Part shown: one piece after another, positions 8,233 through 15,873 of the stretch
Numbering within the stretch: position 1 is the first letter of the stretch
How the letters are laid out: the number at the start of each line of letters is the position of its first letter
From: Streptomyces musisoli
Lineage (GTDB): Bacteria > Actinomycetota > Actinomycetes > Streptomycetales > Streptomycetaceae
Reading direction: 5' to 3'
Length of the DNA: 64,000 bases
Assembly: GCF_016741855.1 (NCBI RefSeq)
Contig: NZ_JAERRH010000009.1
Coordinates: 62,001 to 126,000, forward strand
Notes under the pieces: model-generated
What the model saw: only the letters and a program-made list of their open reading frames with translations
The model's database searches: none
What the model was told of the DNA's origin: nothing
Position numbers and translations under genes: made by a program

Positions 8233-9257
8233 GGTGCGACTCCGATCGTGGAGAGCCCGGTGGTCTCGGGGAGACCCAGGGCGAGGTTCATGCTCTGGAC
8301 GGCGCCGCCCGCGGTGCCCTTGGTCAGGTTGTCGATGGCGCTGATCGCGATGATGCGGCCCACGGCGGCGTCGTACGCGACCTGTACCTGAACGGCGTTG
8401 GAACCCTGGACGGACGCTGTGGCGGGCCATTGGCCCTCGGGGAGCAGGTGGACGAAGGGCTCGTCGGCGTAGGCCTTCTGGTAGGCGGCGCGGACGCTGT
8501 CCGCGGTCACCCCGGCGACGGCGGACGCGCTGCACGTGGCCAGGATCCCACGCGGCATCGGCGCGAGCGTGGGGGTGAAGGACACCGCGACCCGCTCCCC
8601 TGCCGCCCCGCTGAGGTTCTGGATCATCTCGGGGGTGTGCCGGTGGCCGCCGCCGACGCCGTACGGCGACATGGAGCCCATGACCTCGCTGCCGAGCAGA
8701 TGCGGCTTGGGGGCCTTGCCCGCCCCGGAGGTGCCGGACGCGGCGACGATCACCGCCTCGGGCTCGGCCAGGCCGGCCGCGTACGCCGGGAACAGGGCGA
8801 GGGAGACGGCGGTGGGGTAGCAACCGGGCACCGCGATGCGCTTGGACCCCTCCAGCGCGGAGCGGGCGCCCGGAAGTTCGGGGAGGCCGTAGGGCCAGGT
8901 GCCGGCGTGCGGGGAGCCGTAGAACGTCTCCCAGTCGGCCGGGTCCTTCAGCCGGAAGTCGGCGCCCATGTCGATCACGAGCACGTCGGGGCCGAGTCGC
9001 TCGGCGACGGCGGCGGACTGGCCGTGCGGCAGCGCGAGGAAGACCACGTCGTGCCCGGCGAGGGCCTCGGGCGTGGTCTCGGCCAGCACACGGTCGGCCA
9101 GCGGCAGCAGATGCGGCTGGAGCGCGCCGAGCCGCTGTCCGGCGTTGGTGTTCGCGGTCAGGGCACCGATCTCGATCCCGGGGTGCGCGAGGAGCAGGCG
9201 CAGGAGCTCTCCGCCCGCGTATCCGCTCGCTCCGGCCACCGCCGCACGTACTGCCAT
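8229..9257 (-). CDS. argC: N-acetyl-gamma-glutamyl-phosphate reductase
   Basis: A 342-residue enzyme with the Rossmann start AVAGASGYAGGELLRLL, the catalytic cysteine in VPGCYPTAV, and a GGGHRHTPEM region. It reduces acetylglutamyl phosphate to the semialdehyde with NADPH. The ATG at 9257 is preferred over the GTG two codons earlier because the ribosome site aggagg lies 6 bases before the ATG and would abut the GTG. It is the first gene of argCJBDR, behind a clear promoter with ArgR boxes at 9277-9311. Confidence 0.97.
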   Translation of the reverse strand: MAVRAAVAGASGYAGGELLRLLLAHPGIEIGALTANTNAGQRLGALQPHLLPLADRVLAETTPEALAGHDVVFLALPHGQSAAVAERLGPDVLVIDMGADFRLKDPADWETFYGSPHAGTWPYGLPELPGARSALEGSKRIAVPGCYPTAVSLALFPAYAAGLAEPEAVIVAASGTSGAGKAPKPHLLGSEVMGSMSPYGVGGGHRHTPEMIQNLSGAAGERVAVSFTPTLAPMPRGILATCSASAVAGVTADSVRAAYQKAYADEPFVHLLPEGQWPATASVQGSNAVQVQVAYDAAVGRIIAISAIDNLTKGTAGGAVQSMNLALGLPETTGLSTIGVAP

Positions 9258-9276
9258 GTCCACCCTCCTCTGGATG

Positions 9277-9311
9277 GCATGACTATACGTATCGCTGCAC
9301 GTTTATGCAAT
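9277..9311 (-). promoter_or_regulatory. argC promoter with two overlapping ArgR (ARG) boxes
   Basis: On the minus strand a -35 TTGCAT (9310-9305), a 17-bp spacer and a -10 TATAGT (9287-9282) precede argC. Overlapping them are two ARG-box-like halves: TGCA-N6-TGCA at 9296-9309 and a degenerate partner at 9277-9292. ArgR bound here would cover the whole promoter. The -35 sequence overlaps the last codon and stop of the upstream gtrA-like gene. Confidence 0.82.
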
Positions 9312-9683
9312 CGTCTTCCTCTCGGCGCCGGGGAGCATCACCCAGCGGGACACGACGTAGGTGACCGGGATGGCCGCGGCGGAGGCGACCAGCGGCGCGA
9401 AGCGGTCGCCGGCGCGCAGGACGTCGACGATCAGGTACACCCCCGCCGTCGTGATCCCGAAGTTGCTGACATTGGTCAGCGGGAACAGCAGGAATTTACG
9501 CAGTGTGGGTCGCGTCCGGTAGGTGAAGCGCGCATTCAGGAAAAAGGAGCCGATCATCGCGAGCACAAAAGCCACGACGTGCGCCACCAGATAAGGAAAA
9601 GCAGTCAAAAAAAGCAGGTAAAGACAGTAGTAGGTGGCGGTGTTCACGACACCGACCGCCGCGAAGGTGAGAATCTGCCGCAT
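9303..9683 (-). CDS. GtrA/GtcA-like membrane protein (polyprenyl-linked sugar flippase family)
   Basis: A 126-residue protein with four hydrophobic segments; family features include AAVGVVNTATYY at the start and a central FVLAMIGSFFLNARFTYR loop (broken here into NARFTY and preceding helix). GtrA/GtcA proteins are thought to move undecaprenyl-phosphate sugars across the membrane. The ATG overlaps the stop of the preceding GT2 gene by one base (TGATG), so they are coupled. The first third uses unusual A/T-ending codons (runs of ttt, ctt, tat) and A-rich DNA at about 9540-9640, unlike the neighbours. Confidence 0.85.
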   Translation of the reverse strand: MRQILTFAAVGVVNTATYYCLYLLFLTAFPYLVAHVVAFVLAMIGSFFLNARFTYRTRPTLRKFLLFPLTNVSNFGITTAGVYLIVDVLRAGDRFAPLVASAAAIPVTYVVSRWVMLPGAERKTIA

Positions 9684-10633
9684 CAGGGGATGAGATCCTT
9701 CGTCCGTTCCACGTTGCTCGCCTTCACCAGGAAGTGCGGACGCCGCTTCACCTCGTAGTAGATGCGGCCGGTGTACTCCCCGATGACTCCCAGCATGACC
9801 ATCTGGACGCCCGCGAGGGCGGTGACGGCAGTGATGATCGTGACATAACCGGGCGTCTGGACGCCGTTGACGAGCGCGGCGCCCACGATCCAGGCGGTGT
9901 AGAGGCCCGCGCACAGCAGCAGGCACACGCCGAGCCAGAGCGCGGCGCGCAGCGGGCGGTTGTTGAAGGAGAGCAGGCCGTCGAGGCCGTAGTTGAGCAG
10001 GCCGCGCAGATTCCAGGAACTGCGGCCGGCCTCGCGGACGGCGTTCCGGTACTCGAAGGTGGTGCTCGGGAAGCCCACCCAGGCGAACAGGCCCTTGGAG
10101 AAGCGGTTGTACTCGGTCAGGCCCAGCACCGCGTCCACCACACGGCGCGACAGCAGCCGGAAGTCTCCCACCCCGTCGACGAGTTCGATGTCGACCAGGC
10201 GGTTGACCAGCCGGTAGTACAGGCGGGCGGTGAGGGTCCGGGTGAGCCGGTCACCGGTGCGGGTGCGCTTGGCGATGACCTGGTCGTACCCCTGTTCGCG
10301 CAGCTCGACCATGCGCTTGATCAACTGTGGCGGGTGCTGGAGGTCGGCGTCCATGACGATCACCGAGTCCCCCGAGGCGTGCCGCAGACCGGCCAGCAGG
10401 GCGGCCTCCTTGCCGAAGTTGCGGCTCAAGGAGACGTAGCGCACCCGGGGGTCGTGGTCCGCCAGCTGTTTCAGGACGGCGAGCGTGCGGTCCCGGCTGC
10501 CGTCGTCCACGTACACGAATTCCATGTCGTGGCCGAGGGGCAGCAGTTCGTCGGCGACCTTCTGGACCTCCTCGTGGAAGCGGGCGACGACGTCTTCCTC
10601 GTCGTAGCAGGGCGAGACGACGGATATCAGCAT
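9683..10633 (-). CDS. GT2 glycosyltransferase, polyprenyl-phosphate sugar synthase (CsbB/GtrB-like)
   Basis: A 316-residue family 2 glycosyltransferase. The nucleotide-sugar part begins VVSPCYDEEDVV, has YVDDGSRDRT and the metal-binding VMDADLQHPP, and ends in an amphipathic Arg-rich stretch. Two C-terminal membrane helices (~235-255 and ~270-290) anchor it. Such enzymes make undecaprenyl-phosphate-glucose or -GlcNAc on the cytosolic side. It sits between a YfhO-like gene and a GtrA-like gene, the composition of the three-component teichoic-acid glycosylation systems known from Firmicutes. Sugar identity is not predictable here. Confidence 0.88.
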   Translation of the reverse strand: MLISVVSPCYDEEDVVARFHEEVQKVADELLPLGHDMEFVYVDDGSRDRTLAVLKQLADHDPRVRYVSLSRNFGKEAALLAGLRHASGDSVIVMDADLQHPPQLIKRMVELREQGYDQVIAKRTRTGDRLTRTLTARLYYRLVNRLVDIELVDGVGDFRLLSRRVVDAVLGLTEYNRFSKGLFAWVGFPSTTFEYRNAVREAGRSSWNLRGLLNYGLDGLLSFNNRPLRAALWLGVCLLLCAGLYTAWIVGAALVNGVQTPGYVTIITAVTALAGVQMVMLGVIGEYTGRIYYEVKRRPHFLVKASNVERTKDLIP

Positions 10634-10654
10634 GGCGGGCCCCCCTGGGCGCGG

Positions 10655-13204
10655 TCAGAGAGCGGCGGTCACGCGCTCGCGCGGTGATGTGGTCGTGGGC
10701 GGTGCCGGGGCGCGCCGGCGGCGGACGGCGCCGAGGACGGCCGACAGGACGAGGGCCAGCAGCGAGCCGGCCCCGACCGCCGCGCCCAGCCGCAGGCCGG
10801 GTGGATGGAACGTGCAGGTCACACTGGTCGAGCCGGCGTCGAGGGGGACGGCGATCAGGCCGTGGTACTCCCCCGCCGGCCGGGCCGGTCCGTCGCCCGC
10901 CGCGCACCGCCAGCCGGCGATCCTGGGCGCGGCGAGGACCGCGATCCCCTTGCTGCCGGCGGGCAGCAGGGCGTGGACGGTGCCGTCGGAGACGGTGACG
11001 TGCGTGGCGCCGGTGGCCTTCAGGCGCGCGGCGGCCGTGTGCAGCCGGTGGGTGTCGAGGCAGCCGATCGCGTCGGGCGGGACGCTGCCGGGCCGGGCCG
11101 GGGTCAGCCGGATCCGCAGCCGCCCGGAGGCGGGGGCCGTGCCGAGCGGTGCCATGGCCGCTCGGTTGCGTGCGGCCCGGGAGTTGAAGTACGCGGTGGT
11201 CCCGCCGGCGAGCCGGGCGGTGCCGGAGTAGTGCGGGGCCCACAGGTTCACCTGGGTCCCCGCCGGGCAGCGGGCGGTGAGCGTCGGCCGGGTCAGGGCG
11301 TTGCCGGAGCCGACCCGGCGCGACGGCAGCGGGGCGCCGGAGTCGTCCCGCACGGCGACGCGGGCCACGGTGTAGACGCGGCTGCCGAGCAGCGTCTCCT
11401 GGTTGCGGTAGGGCGAGGCGCCGAAGGGGCGGGTGTCCGGGGCGGGCCGCACCGTCACCAGGGGCGGTACGTCGCGCCGGGTCACGCGCACGGGGTGCTC
11501 GGCCGGCGGGGCGTGCCTCTGGTGCGGGTCCGGCGGGGAGTGCACCCGGGCGCCGACGGAGAAGATCACGTCCGTGACGGCGTTGTCCAGGCTCTGGACG
11601 CTCCGCCCGCGCGAGGTCCAGCCGCCGCCGAGCGCGGTCAGGGTGCGGCTGAGGACGTCGGAGGTCAGCGAGCTGTAGTACTGGGCGCCCTCGCCGCCCA
11701 CCAGCAGCGGGTCGTTGCCGGTGGTCTGCTCGCGGCCGGGGTCGGTGCGGTACCGGGGCCAGGCGTCGGCCTCTTCGGTCAGCGCCGACTGCCGTTCCTG
11801 CCGCTCGCCCCAGGGCGCGTAGTCGTCCATGTGGGCGAGGCGCAGCCGGACGGCCACGGCGGAGGTGGCGGCGCTCTCCCCGATCTGCGTGCCGAGCAGG
11901 AGGACGACGGCCAGCCCGGCGAGCCGGCGCCGGTGTCCGGCGCGGGCCGCCAGGGCGAGTCCGCCCAGCGCCCCGGCGACGGCGAGCAGCAGCACGGGCC
12001 AGGTGAAGGCCCGGACCGGCGCGCTGCGGCCGGCGAGGGCGGTGATCAGGGCGAGCAGCGCGGCCGCCGCGCCGAGGGTGCGCGGGTCGGGCGGGCCGTA
12101 CGACAGCGCCTGCCAGGCGGCGATGACGAGCAGCCCGCACACCACGAAGGTCTGCCGGTAGGGGCTGCCCTGCGGGGTGGCGAAGGCGTGCCAGACCAGG
12201 TGCGTGGGTGCCCACTGGAGGGACAGCACCGCCAGGAGCACCAGGGCCGTCCAGCCCGCGCGCACCCGTCCGGGGACCGCGCGGTGGAAGGGCAGGGCGA
12301 GGGCCAGCAGCAGGGCGGTGGTGCCGACGTAGAGGGCGGGCGAGCCCCAGCCGTACGCCGTCGGCAGCAGCCGGGCCAGCACGTCCCCGGCCGGTACCGG
12401 GCGGAACGAAGTCACCCGGCCGGGGTAGGCGTGCCGGGTACCGAAGTAGACGACCGTGACCAGCGGGGCGGCGAGGCCCATGCCCAGGGCGACGGTGAGG
12501 ACGGCGCGGCCGGCCGTCGCGAGGGCCTGCCGGGCCGGTGGCCGGGTGAGCACGAGCCGGAGCAGCAGCACCAGGGCGGCGCCGAGGGTGGCCATGTAGG
12601 CGGTGTAGAAGTTGGCGGTCCAGGCGAGGGCGACGATCAGGATCCCGGGCAGGCGCCGGCGTCCGGCGAGTGCCCACTCGCCGACCAGGCAGAGCAGGGG
12701 CAGGGCGATCAGCCCGTCCAGCCACATCGGGTTGTAGTCGGCGTCGGCGAGGGTCCAGCCGCACAGCGCGTAGGAGGAACCGAGCAGGCCTGCCGCCCAC
12801 CAGCGGCCGGGACGCAGGGTGAGGAGCAGCCAGGCCATGGCCGCGGCGGCGGAGGCGGCCTTCAGGGTGGTGATCACGTACACCGCGAGGTCGATCTCGT
12901 CCCGGGGGAAGAGCGCGACCAGCAGGGCGAACGGGCTGCCCAGGTAGGTGCCGAGGTCCGGCAGGAAGCTGGAGCCGTAGCCGGACCGCCAGTTGACGTA
13001 GAGACCGCCCTCGGTCCTGCCGTGCAGCAGGTCCCACAGGTGGGCGTGGAAGGGCACGAACTGGTTGCCGAGGTCGTTGACGCTGCGGGTGCGGGGGCCG
13101 AAGGGGTGGCAGCGCGCGAGCGCGTCACCGGCGCAGAAGGCGACGGCCGTGACGGCCGCGGCGAGCAGGGCGGCGGCCTGCCCCGGCCGGGACGTCGCTT
13201 TCAC
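10655..13204 (-). CDS. YfhO-like polytopic membrane protein (putative GT-C glycosyltransferase)
   Basis: About 849 residues from a GTG at 13204. The N-terminal half has roughly a dozen membrane helices with the YfhO-type opening NDLGNQFVPFHAHLWDLL and a YVNWRSGYG loop, followed by a large extracytosolic C-terminal domain and a final membrane helix near the end. YfhO of Bacillus and Listeria-type systems moves the lipid-linked sugar onto (lipo)teichoic acid outside the membrane. It is followed 21 bp later by the GT2 gene and then GtrA. The longer reading to 13312 has no ribosome site and an Arg-rich start, so it is not preferred. Acceptor polymer unknown. Confidence 0.82.
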   Translation of the reverse strand: MKATSRPGQAAALLAAAVTAVAFCAGDALARCHPFGPRTRSVNDLGNQFVPFHAHLWDLLHGRTEGGLYVNWRSGYGSSFLPDLGTYLGSPFALLVALFPRDEIDLAVYVITTLKAASAAAAMAWLLLTLRPGRWWAAGLLGSSYALCGWTLADADYNPMWLDGLIALPLLCLVGEWALAGRRRLPGILIVALAWTANFYTAYMATLGAALVLLLRLVLTRPPARQALATAGRAVLTVALGMGLAAPLVTVVYFGTRHAYPGRVTSFRPVPAGDVLARLLPTAYGWGSPALYVGTTALLLALALPFHRAVPGRVRAGWTALVLLAVLSLQWAPTHLVWHAFATPQGSPYRQTFVVCGLLVIAAWQALSYGPPDPRTLGAAAALLALITALAGRSAPVRAFTWPVLLLAVAGALGGLALAARAGHRRRLAGLAVVLLLGTQIGESAATSAVAVRLRLAHMDDYAPWGERQERQSALTEEADAWPRYRTDPGREQTTGNDPLLVGGEGAQYYSSLTSDVLSRTLTALGGGWTSRGRSVQSLDNAVTDVIFSVGARVHSPPDPHQRHAPPAEHPVRVTRRDVPPLVTVRPAPDTRPFGASPYRNQETLLGSRVYTVARVAVRDDSGAPLPSRRVGSGNALTRPTLTARCPAGTQVNLWAPHYSGTARLAGGTTAYFNSRAARNRAAMAPLGTAPASGRLRIRLTPARPGSVPPDAIGCLDTHRLHTAAARLKATGATHVTVSDGTVHALLPAGSKGIAVLAAPRIAGWRCAAGDGPARPAGEYHGLIAVPLDAGSTSVTCTFHPPGLRLGAAVGAGSLLALVLSAVLGAVRRRRAPAPPTTTSPRERVTAAL

Positions 13205-13415
13205 ACCCTGTTCCCGTCCGGGTGTGGCCGTGCGTCCCCGTGGGCAATGCCACGTGCGCCGGGTGAAGTGTCGCGGTGCATTTCGGCGGTCCTCACAGAA
13301 TGTGTGCCCCATCTATTCGCCGACTTAGACGGGGAGCGTTTCCGGATGGTTGTGTGCGCATCGGAAAGTGACGCAACTTCCTCCGGGTACGGGAAACACC
13401 GCGTGAATTTCATGA

Positions 13416-13445
13416 CCGGCCGGAAAACTCTGGATTTCCGGTCGG
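13416..13445 (-). terminator. Hairpin terminator behind the CGNR gene
   Basis: An 11-bp stem (13416-13426 with 13435-13445, one G-T wobble) and an 8-base loop lie just after the CGNR stop codon. On the plus strand the hairpin is followed by tgttttt, so it may also end transcripts coming from the other side. The interval 13205-13415 otherwise holds only the upstream region of the YfhO operon; I see no gene in it. Confidence 0.65.
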
Positions 13446-13450
13446 TGTTT

Positions 13451-14044
13451 TTAAGGTGAACCGGCCTTGCGGGCCGCGTAGGCCCGGGCCGCCCGGACCC
13501 GGTTGCCGCACTTGGTCGTGCACCAGCGGCGGGCGCCGTGGGAGCGCAGGAACCAGCGGGCGCAGCCCTGGGCGGCGCACTCGGTGAGCTGGTCCGCGTC
13601 GGCACCGGTGAGCAGGTCGGTGGCGTCCTCGGCGAGCAGCGAGAGCGCGGCGGCGGCCGGGTTTCCGGAGTCGGGGACGTCGGCTCGGCGGGGGCCCTCG
13701 GCGCCCCAGGCCAGCCGGGGCGTGGCGGGGGCGGCGGCGAGGGCGGTGTTCAGGGTGTCGAGGGCGTCGGCGGACGGCGGCAGCCCGTCGGCCCGGGCCG
13801 CGAAGAGCGCCCTCAGGGCCTCGCGAAGGGCCCGCAGCCGGCCGGACTGCCTGCCGTTCAAGGGGACCCCGTCGGACAGCAGGGCGTGCCGGACCAGCCA
13901 CAGATGCGCGGCCTCGGTGTCGTCGAGGAGGTCGACCCGGCCGTGGCTGACGGTGAACCGCGTATTGACCAGCGCGAGCGAGGCGTACCGGTCCTCGCCG
14001 GGGACCGGGAGCTGGTGCAGGTAGACGGGCGTCTCGTGATCCAC
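13451..14044 (-). CDS. CGNR zinc-finger / ABATE-domain protein (putative regulator)
   Basis: A 197-residue protein with an N-terminal ABATE domain and a C-terminal CGNR zinc finger: CAAQGCARWF followed by RRWCTTKCGNRVRAA, giving four cysteines and the CGNR signature. Members are believed to be stress-linked transcription regulators (family knowledge). A TANNNT -10 (TACGAT, minus 14056-14051) ends 6 bases before the GTG start, so the mRNA is probably leaderless. The symmetric site array at 14062-14140 lies directly upstream and before the divergent cysteine desulfurase gene, so this protein is the obvious candidate to bind it (inference). Confidence 0.85.
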   Translation of the reverse strand: MDHETPVYLHQLPVPGEDRYASLALVNTRFTVSHGRVDLLDDTEAAHLWLVRHALLSDGVPLNGRQSGRLRALREALRALFAARADGLPPSADALDTLNTALAAAPATPRLAWGAEGPRRADVPDSGNPAAAALSLLAEDATDLLTGADADQLTECAAQGCARWFLRSHGARRWCTTKCGNRVRAARAYAARKAGSP

Positions 14045-14061
14045 GGCCCCATCGTATCCGG

Positions 14062-14140
14062 CTCTCACGGCATTTCTTGCGCTTCTCCGTGAGGAGGGCT
14101 TAGCGTGCCTCACGGAGAACGAGCTGAAAAACCGTGAGAG
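14062..14140. promoter_or_regulatory. Symmetric array of four CCGTGAG half-sites (nested palindromes)
   Basis: Two perfect inverted repeats share one centre (14101): an outer 9-bp pair (14062-14070 and 14132-14140) and an inner 12-bp pair (14083-14094 and 14108-14119). Each arm contains CCGTGAG or its complement, so four half-sites alternate in direction at steps of about 22-23 bp. The array fills the gap between two divergent genes and overlaps the CGNR promoter spacer. Confidence 0.8.
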
Positions 14141-14149
14141 GTGAGAGCC

Positions 14150-15382
14150 GTGGCCCTGGATGTGGACGCGCTGCGCAAGGACTTCCCGATCCTGGAGCGG
14201 ACGGTGGACGGCGGCGCCCCGCTCGTCTACCTGGACTCCGGGGCCACCACCCAGAAGCCCCTGCAAGTCCTGGACGGGGAGCGGGACTTCTATCTGACGC
14301 GCAACGCGGCGGTGCACCGCGGGGCGCACCAGCTGGCGGGCGAGGCGACGGAGGCGTACGAGGACGCGCGGCACACGCTCGCCCGGTTCATCGGCGCCGC
14401 CGACGACGAGGTGGTCTTCACCAAGAACACCACCGAGGGCATCAACCTGGTCGCCCACGCGCTCGGCGACGCCGGCCGGCTCGGCCCCGGGGACCGGATC
14501 GTGGTGACGGAGATGGAGCACCACGCGAACCTGGTCCCCTGGCAGCAGCTGGCCGAGCGGACGGGCGCGACGCTGGACTGGTTCGGCCTCACCGACGAGG
14601 GCCGGCTGGACCTGTCCCGGGTGGACGAGCTGCTGGACGAGCGCACCAAGGTGCTCGCCCTCGCCCACCAGTCCAACGTCCTCGGCACGCTCAACCCGGT
14701 CCGCGAGCTCGCCGACCGGGCCCACGCGGCCGGCGCGCTGGTGGTCGTGGACGGCGCCCAGTCCGTCCCGCACCGCCCGGTCGACGTGCGGGGGCTGGGC
14801 GCGGACTTCCTCGCCTTCTCCGGGCACAAGATGCTCGGCCCGAACGGCATCGGCGTGCTGTGGGGCCGGGCGGAGCTGCTCGCCGCCCTGCCGCCGTTCC
14901 TCACCGGCGGCTCGATCGTCGAGATCGTGGAGATGGACCGCACCACCTTCCTGCCGCCGCCGCAGCGCTTCGAGGCGGGCGTGCCGATGACGGCGCAGGC
15001 GGTGGGGCTCGCGGCGGCGGTGGAATACCTGGAGCGGCTGGGCATGGCCGAGGTCGCGGCCTACGAGGACACCCTCACCGCCCGCGCCCTGGAGCTGCTC
15101 GCCGAGGTGCCCGGGGTCCGGGTGATCGGCCCCGCCGGCCTCACCGACCGCGGCTCGGCCGTCTCCTTCACGGTGGACGGCATCCACCCGCACGACGTCG
15201 GCCAGGTGCTGGACGAGCGGGGCGTGGCCGTCCGGGTCGGCCATCACTGCGCCCGGCCGGTCGCGAAGCGGTTCGGGGTCCCGGCGACCACCAGGGCGAG
15301 CTTCTACGTCTACAACACGCCGGCCGAGGTGGATGCGCTGGTGGCGGGGGTGCGGGCGGCCCAGCGGTACTTCGGTGTCTGA
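14150..15382 (+). CDS. SufS-family cysteine desulfurase
   Basis: A 410-residue class V PLP enzyme with family II (SufS/CsdA) features: YLDSGATTQKP at the start, EMEHHANLVPWQ, the Schiff-base lysine in FSGHKMLGPNG, and the catalytic cysteine in RVGHHCARPV. It removes sulfur from cysteine and hands it to an Fe-S or thio-cofactor acceptor. No sufBCD or sufU gene is nearby, so this may be a stand-alone paralogue. The GTG at 14150 is preferred because gagaggtgag precedes it at good spacing; a GTG at 14141 is in frame. It is divergent from the CGNR gene across the half-site array. Confidence 0.92.
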   Translation: MALDVDALRKDFPILERTVDGGAPLVYLDSGATTQKPLQVLDGERDFYLTRNAAVHRGAHQLAGEATEAYEDARHTLARFIGAADDEVVFTKNTTEGINLVAHALGDAGRLGPGDRIVVTEMEHHANLVPWQQLAERTGATLDWFGLTDEGRLDLSRVDELLDERTKVLALAHQSNVLGTLNPVRELADRAHAAGALVVVDGAQSVPHRPVDVRGLGADFLAFSGHKMLGPNGIGVLWGRAELLAALPPFLTGGSIVEIVEMDRTTFLPPPQRFEAGVPMTAQAVGLAAAVEYLERLGMAEVAAYEDTLTARALELLAEVPGVRVIGPAGLTDRGSAVSFTVDGIHPHDVGQVLDERGVAVRVGHHCARPVAKRFGVPATTRASFYVYNTPAEVDALVAGVRAAQRYFGV

Positions 15383-15388
15383 CCGCGC

Positions 15389-15419
15389 TTGCGTTGGAGT
15401 GTGCTCCAACTCTTACGGT
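15389..15419 (+). promoter_or_regulatory. MerR-type promoter with 19-bp spacer and palindromic operator
   Basis: A -35 TTGCGT (15389-15394) and a -10 TACGGT (15414-15419) are separated by 19 bp, the overlong spacer typical of MerR-activated promoters. Inside it lies a palindrome GTTGGAG-tgtg-CTCCAAC (15393-15410), close to the sites of AdhR/NmlR-like MerR regulators. The -10 ends 7 bases before the ATG, which suggests a leaderless transcript. No merR gene is in the window. Confidence 0.72.
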
Positions 15420-15426
15420 TCCGGTC

Positions 15427-15873
15427 ATGAGCAATCAGCACAGCACCACTCGTGACGAGCGTTTCGCCCACGGCCTGGAGGTCCTGAAGAGGGTCGACGG
15501 CGAGGCCGGGCAGCGGGTCGTCGACTCGCTCGCCGACATCAGCCCCGAGCTGGGTCACCAGGTCGTCGCCTGGGCCTTCGGGGAGATCTACGACCGGCCC
15601 GGGCTCGCCCCCCGCGACCGTCAGCTGGTCACCCTGGGCATGCTCACCGCACTGGGCGGCTGCGAGGCGCAGCTGGACGTGCATGTGAACGCGGCCCTGA
15701 ACGTGGGCCTCACGCCGGAGCAGATAACGGAGGCCCTGCTGCACTCCGCCGTCTACTGCGGCATGCCGAGGGCGCTGAACGCCACCTTCGTGGCCAAGAA
15801 GGTCTTCGCCGAGCGCGGGCTGCTGCCGCCCGGGCAGCAGCCCGCGCCGAAGACCCCGGTCACCTCTGCTTGA
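15427..15873 (+). CDS. Carboxymuconolactone decarboxylase (CMD/AhpD-like) family protein
   Basis: A 148-residue CMD-family protein with the helical core and the segment RDRQLVTLGMLTALGG, then HVNAALNVGLTPEQITEAL. It has no CxxC pair as in AhpD (a single Cys lies in GGCEAQL and another in VYCGMP), so a peroxidase-type disulfide role is not supported. Homologues are often annotated as 4-carboxymuconolactone decarboxylase, but no protocatechuate pathway genes are near. The MerR-type promoter suggests induction by aldehyde, thiol or electrophile stress. Its last 14 bp overlap the convergent arabinofuranosidase gene. Confidence 0.85.
   Translation: MSNQHSTTRDERFAHGLEVLKRVDGEAGQRVVDSLADISPELGHQVVAWAFGEIYDRPGLAPRDRQLVTLGMLTALGGCEAQLDVHVNAALNVGLTPEQITEALLHSAVYCGMPRALNATFVAKKVFAERGLLPPGQQPAPKTPVTSA

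Noticed and set aside
10805..13459. Very long plus-strand reading frame opposite the YfhO-like gene
   Set aside because: Its translation is Gly/Arg/Gln-rich with no domain, and the minus strand carries a convincing membrane protein; a shadow caused by high G+C codon bias.
14044..15409. Minus-strand reading that extends the CGNR gene through the cysteine desulfurase gene to about 650 residues
   Set aside because: The extra part is low-complexity antisense of a well-supported gene; the GTG at 14044 with a leaderless -10 is the better start.
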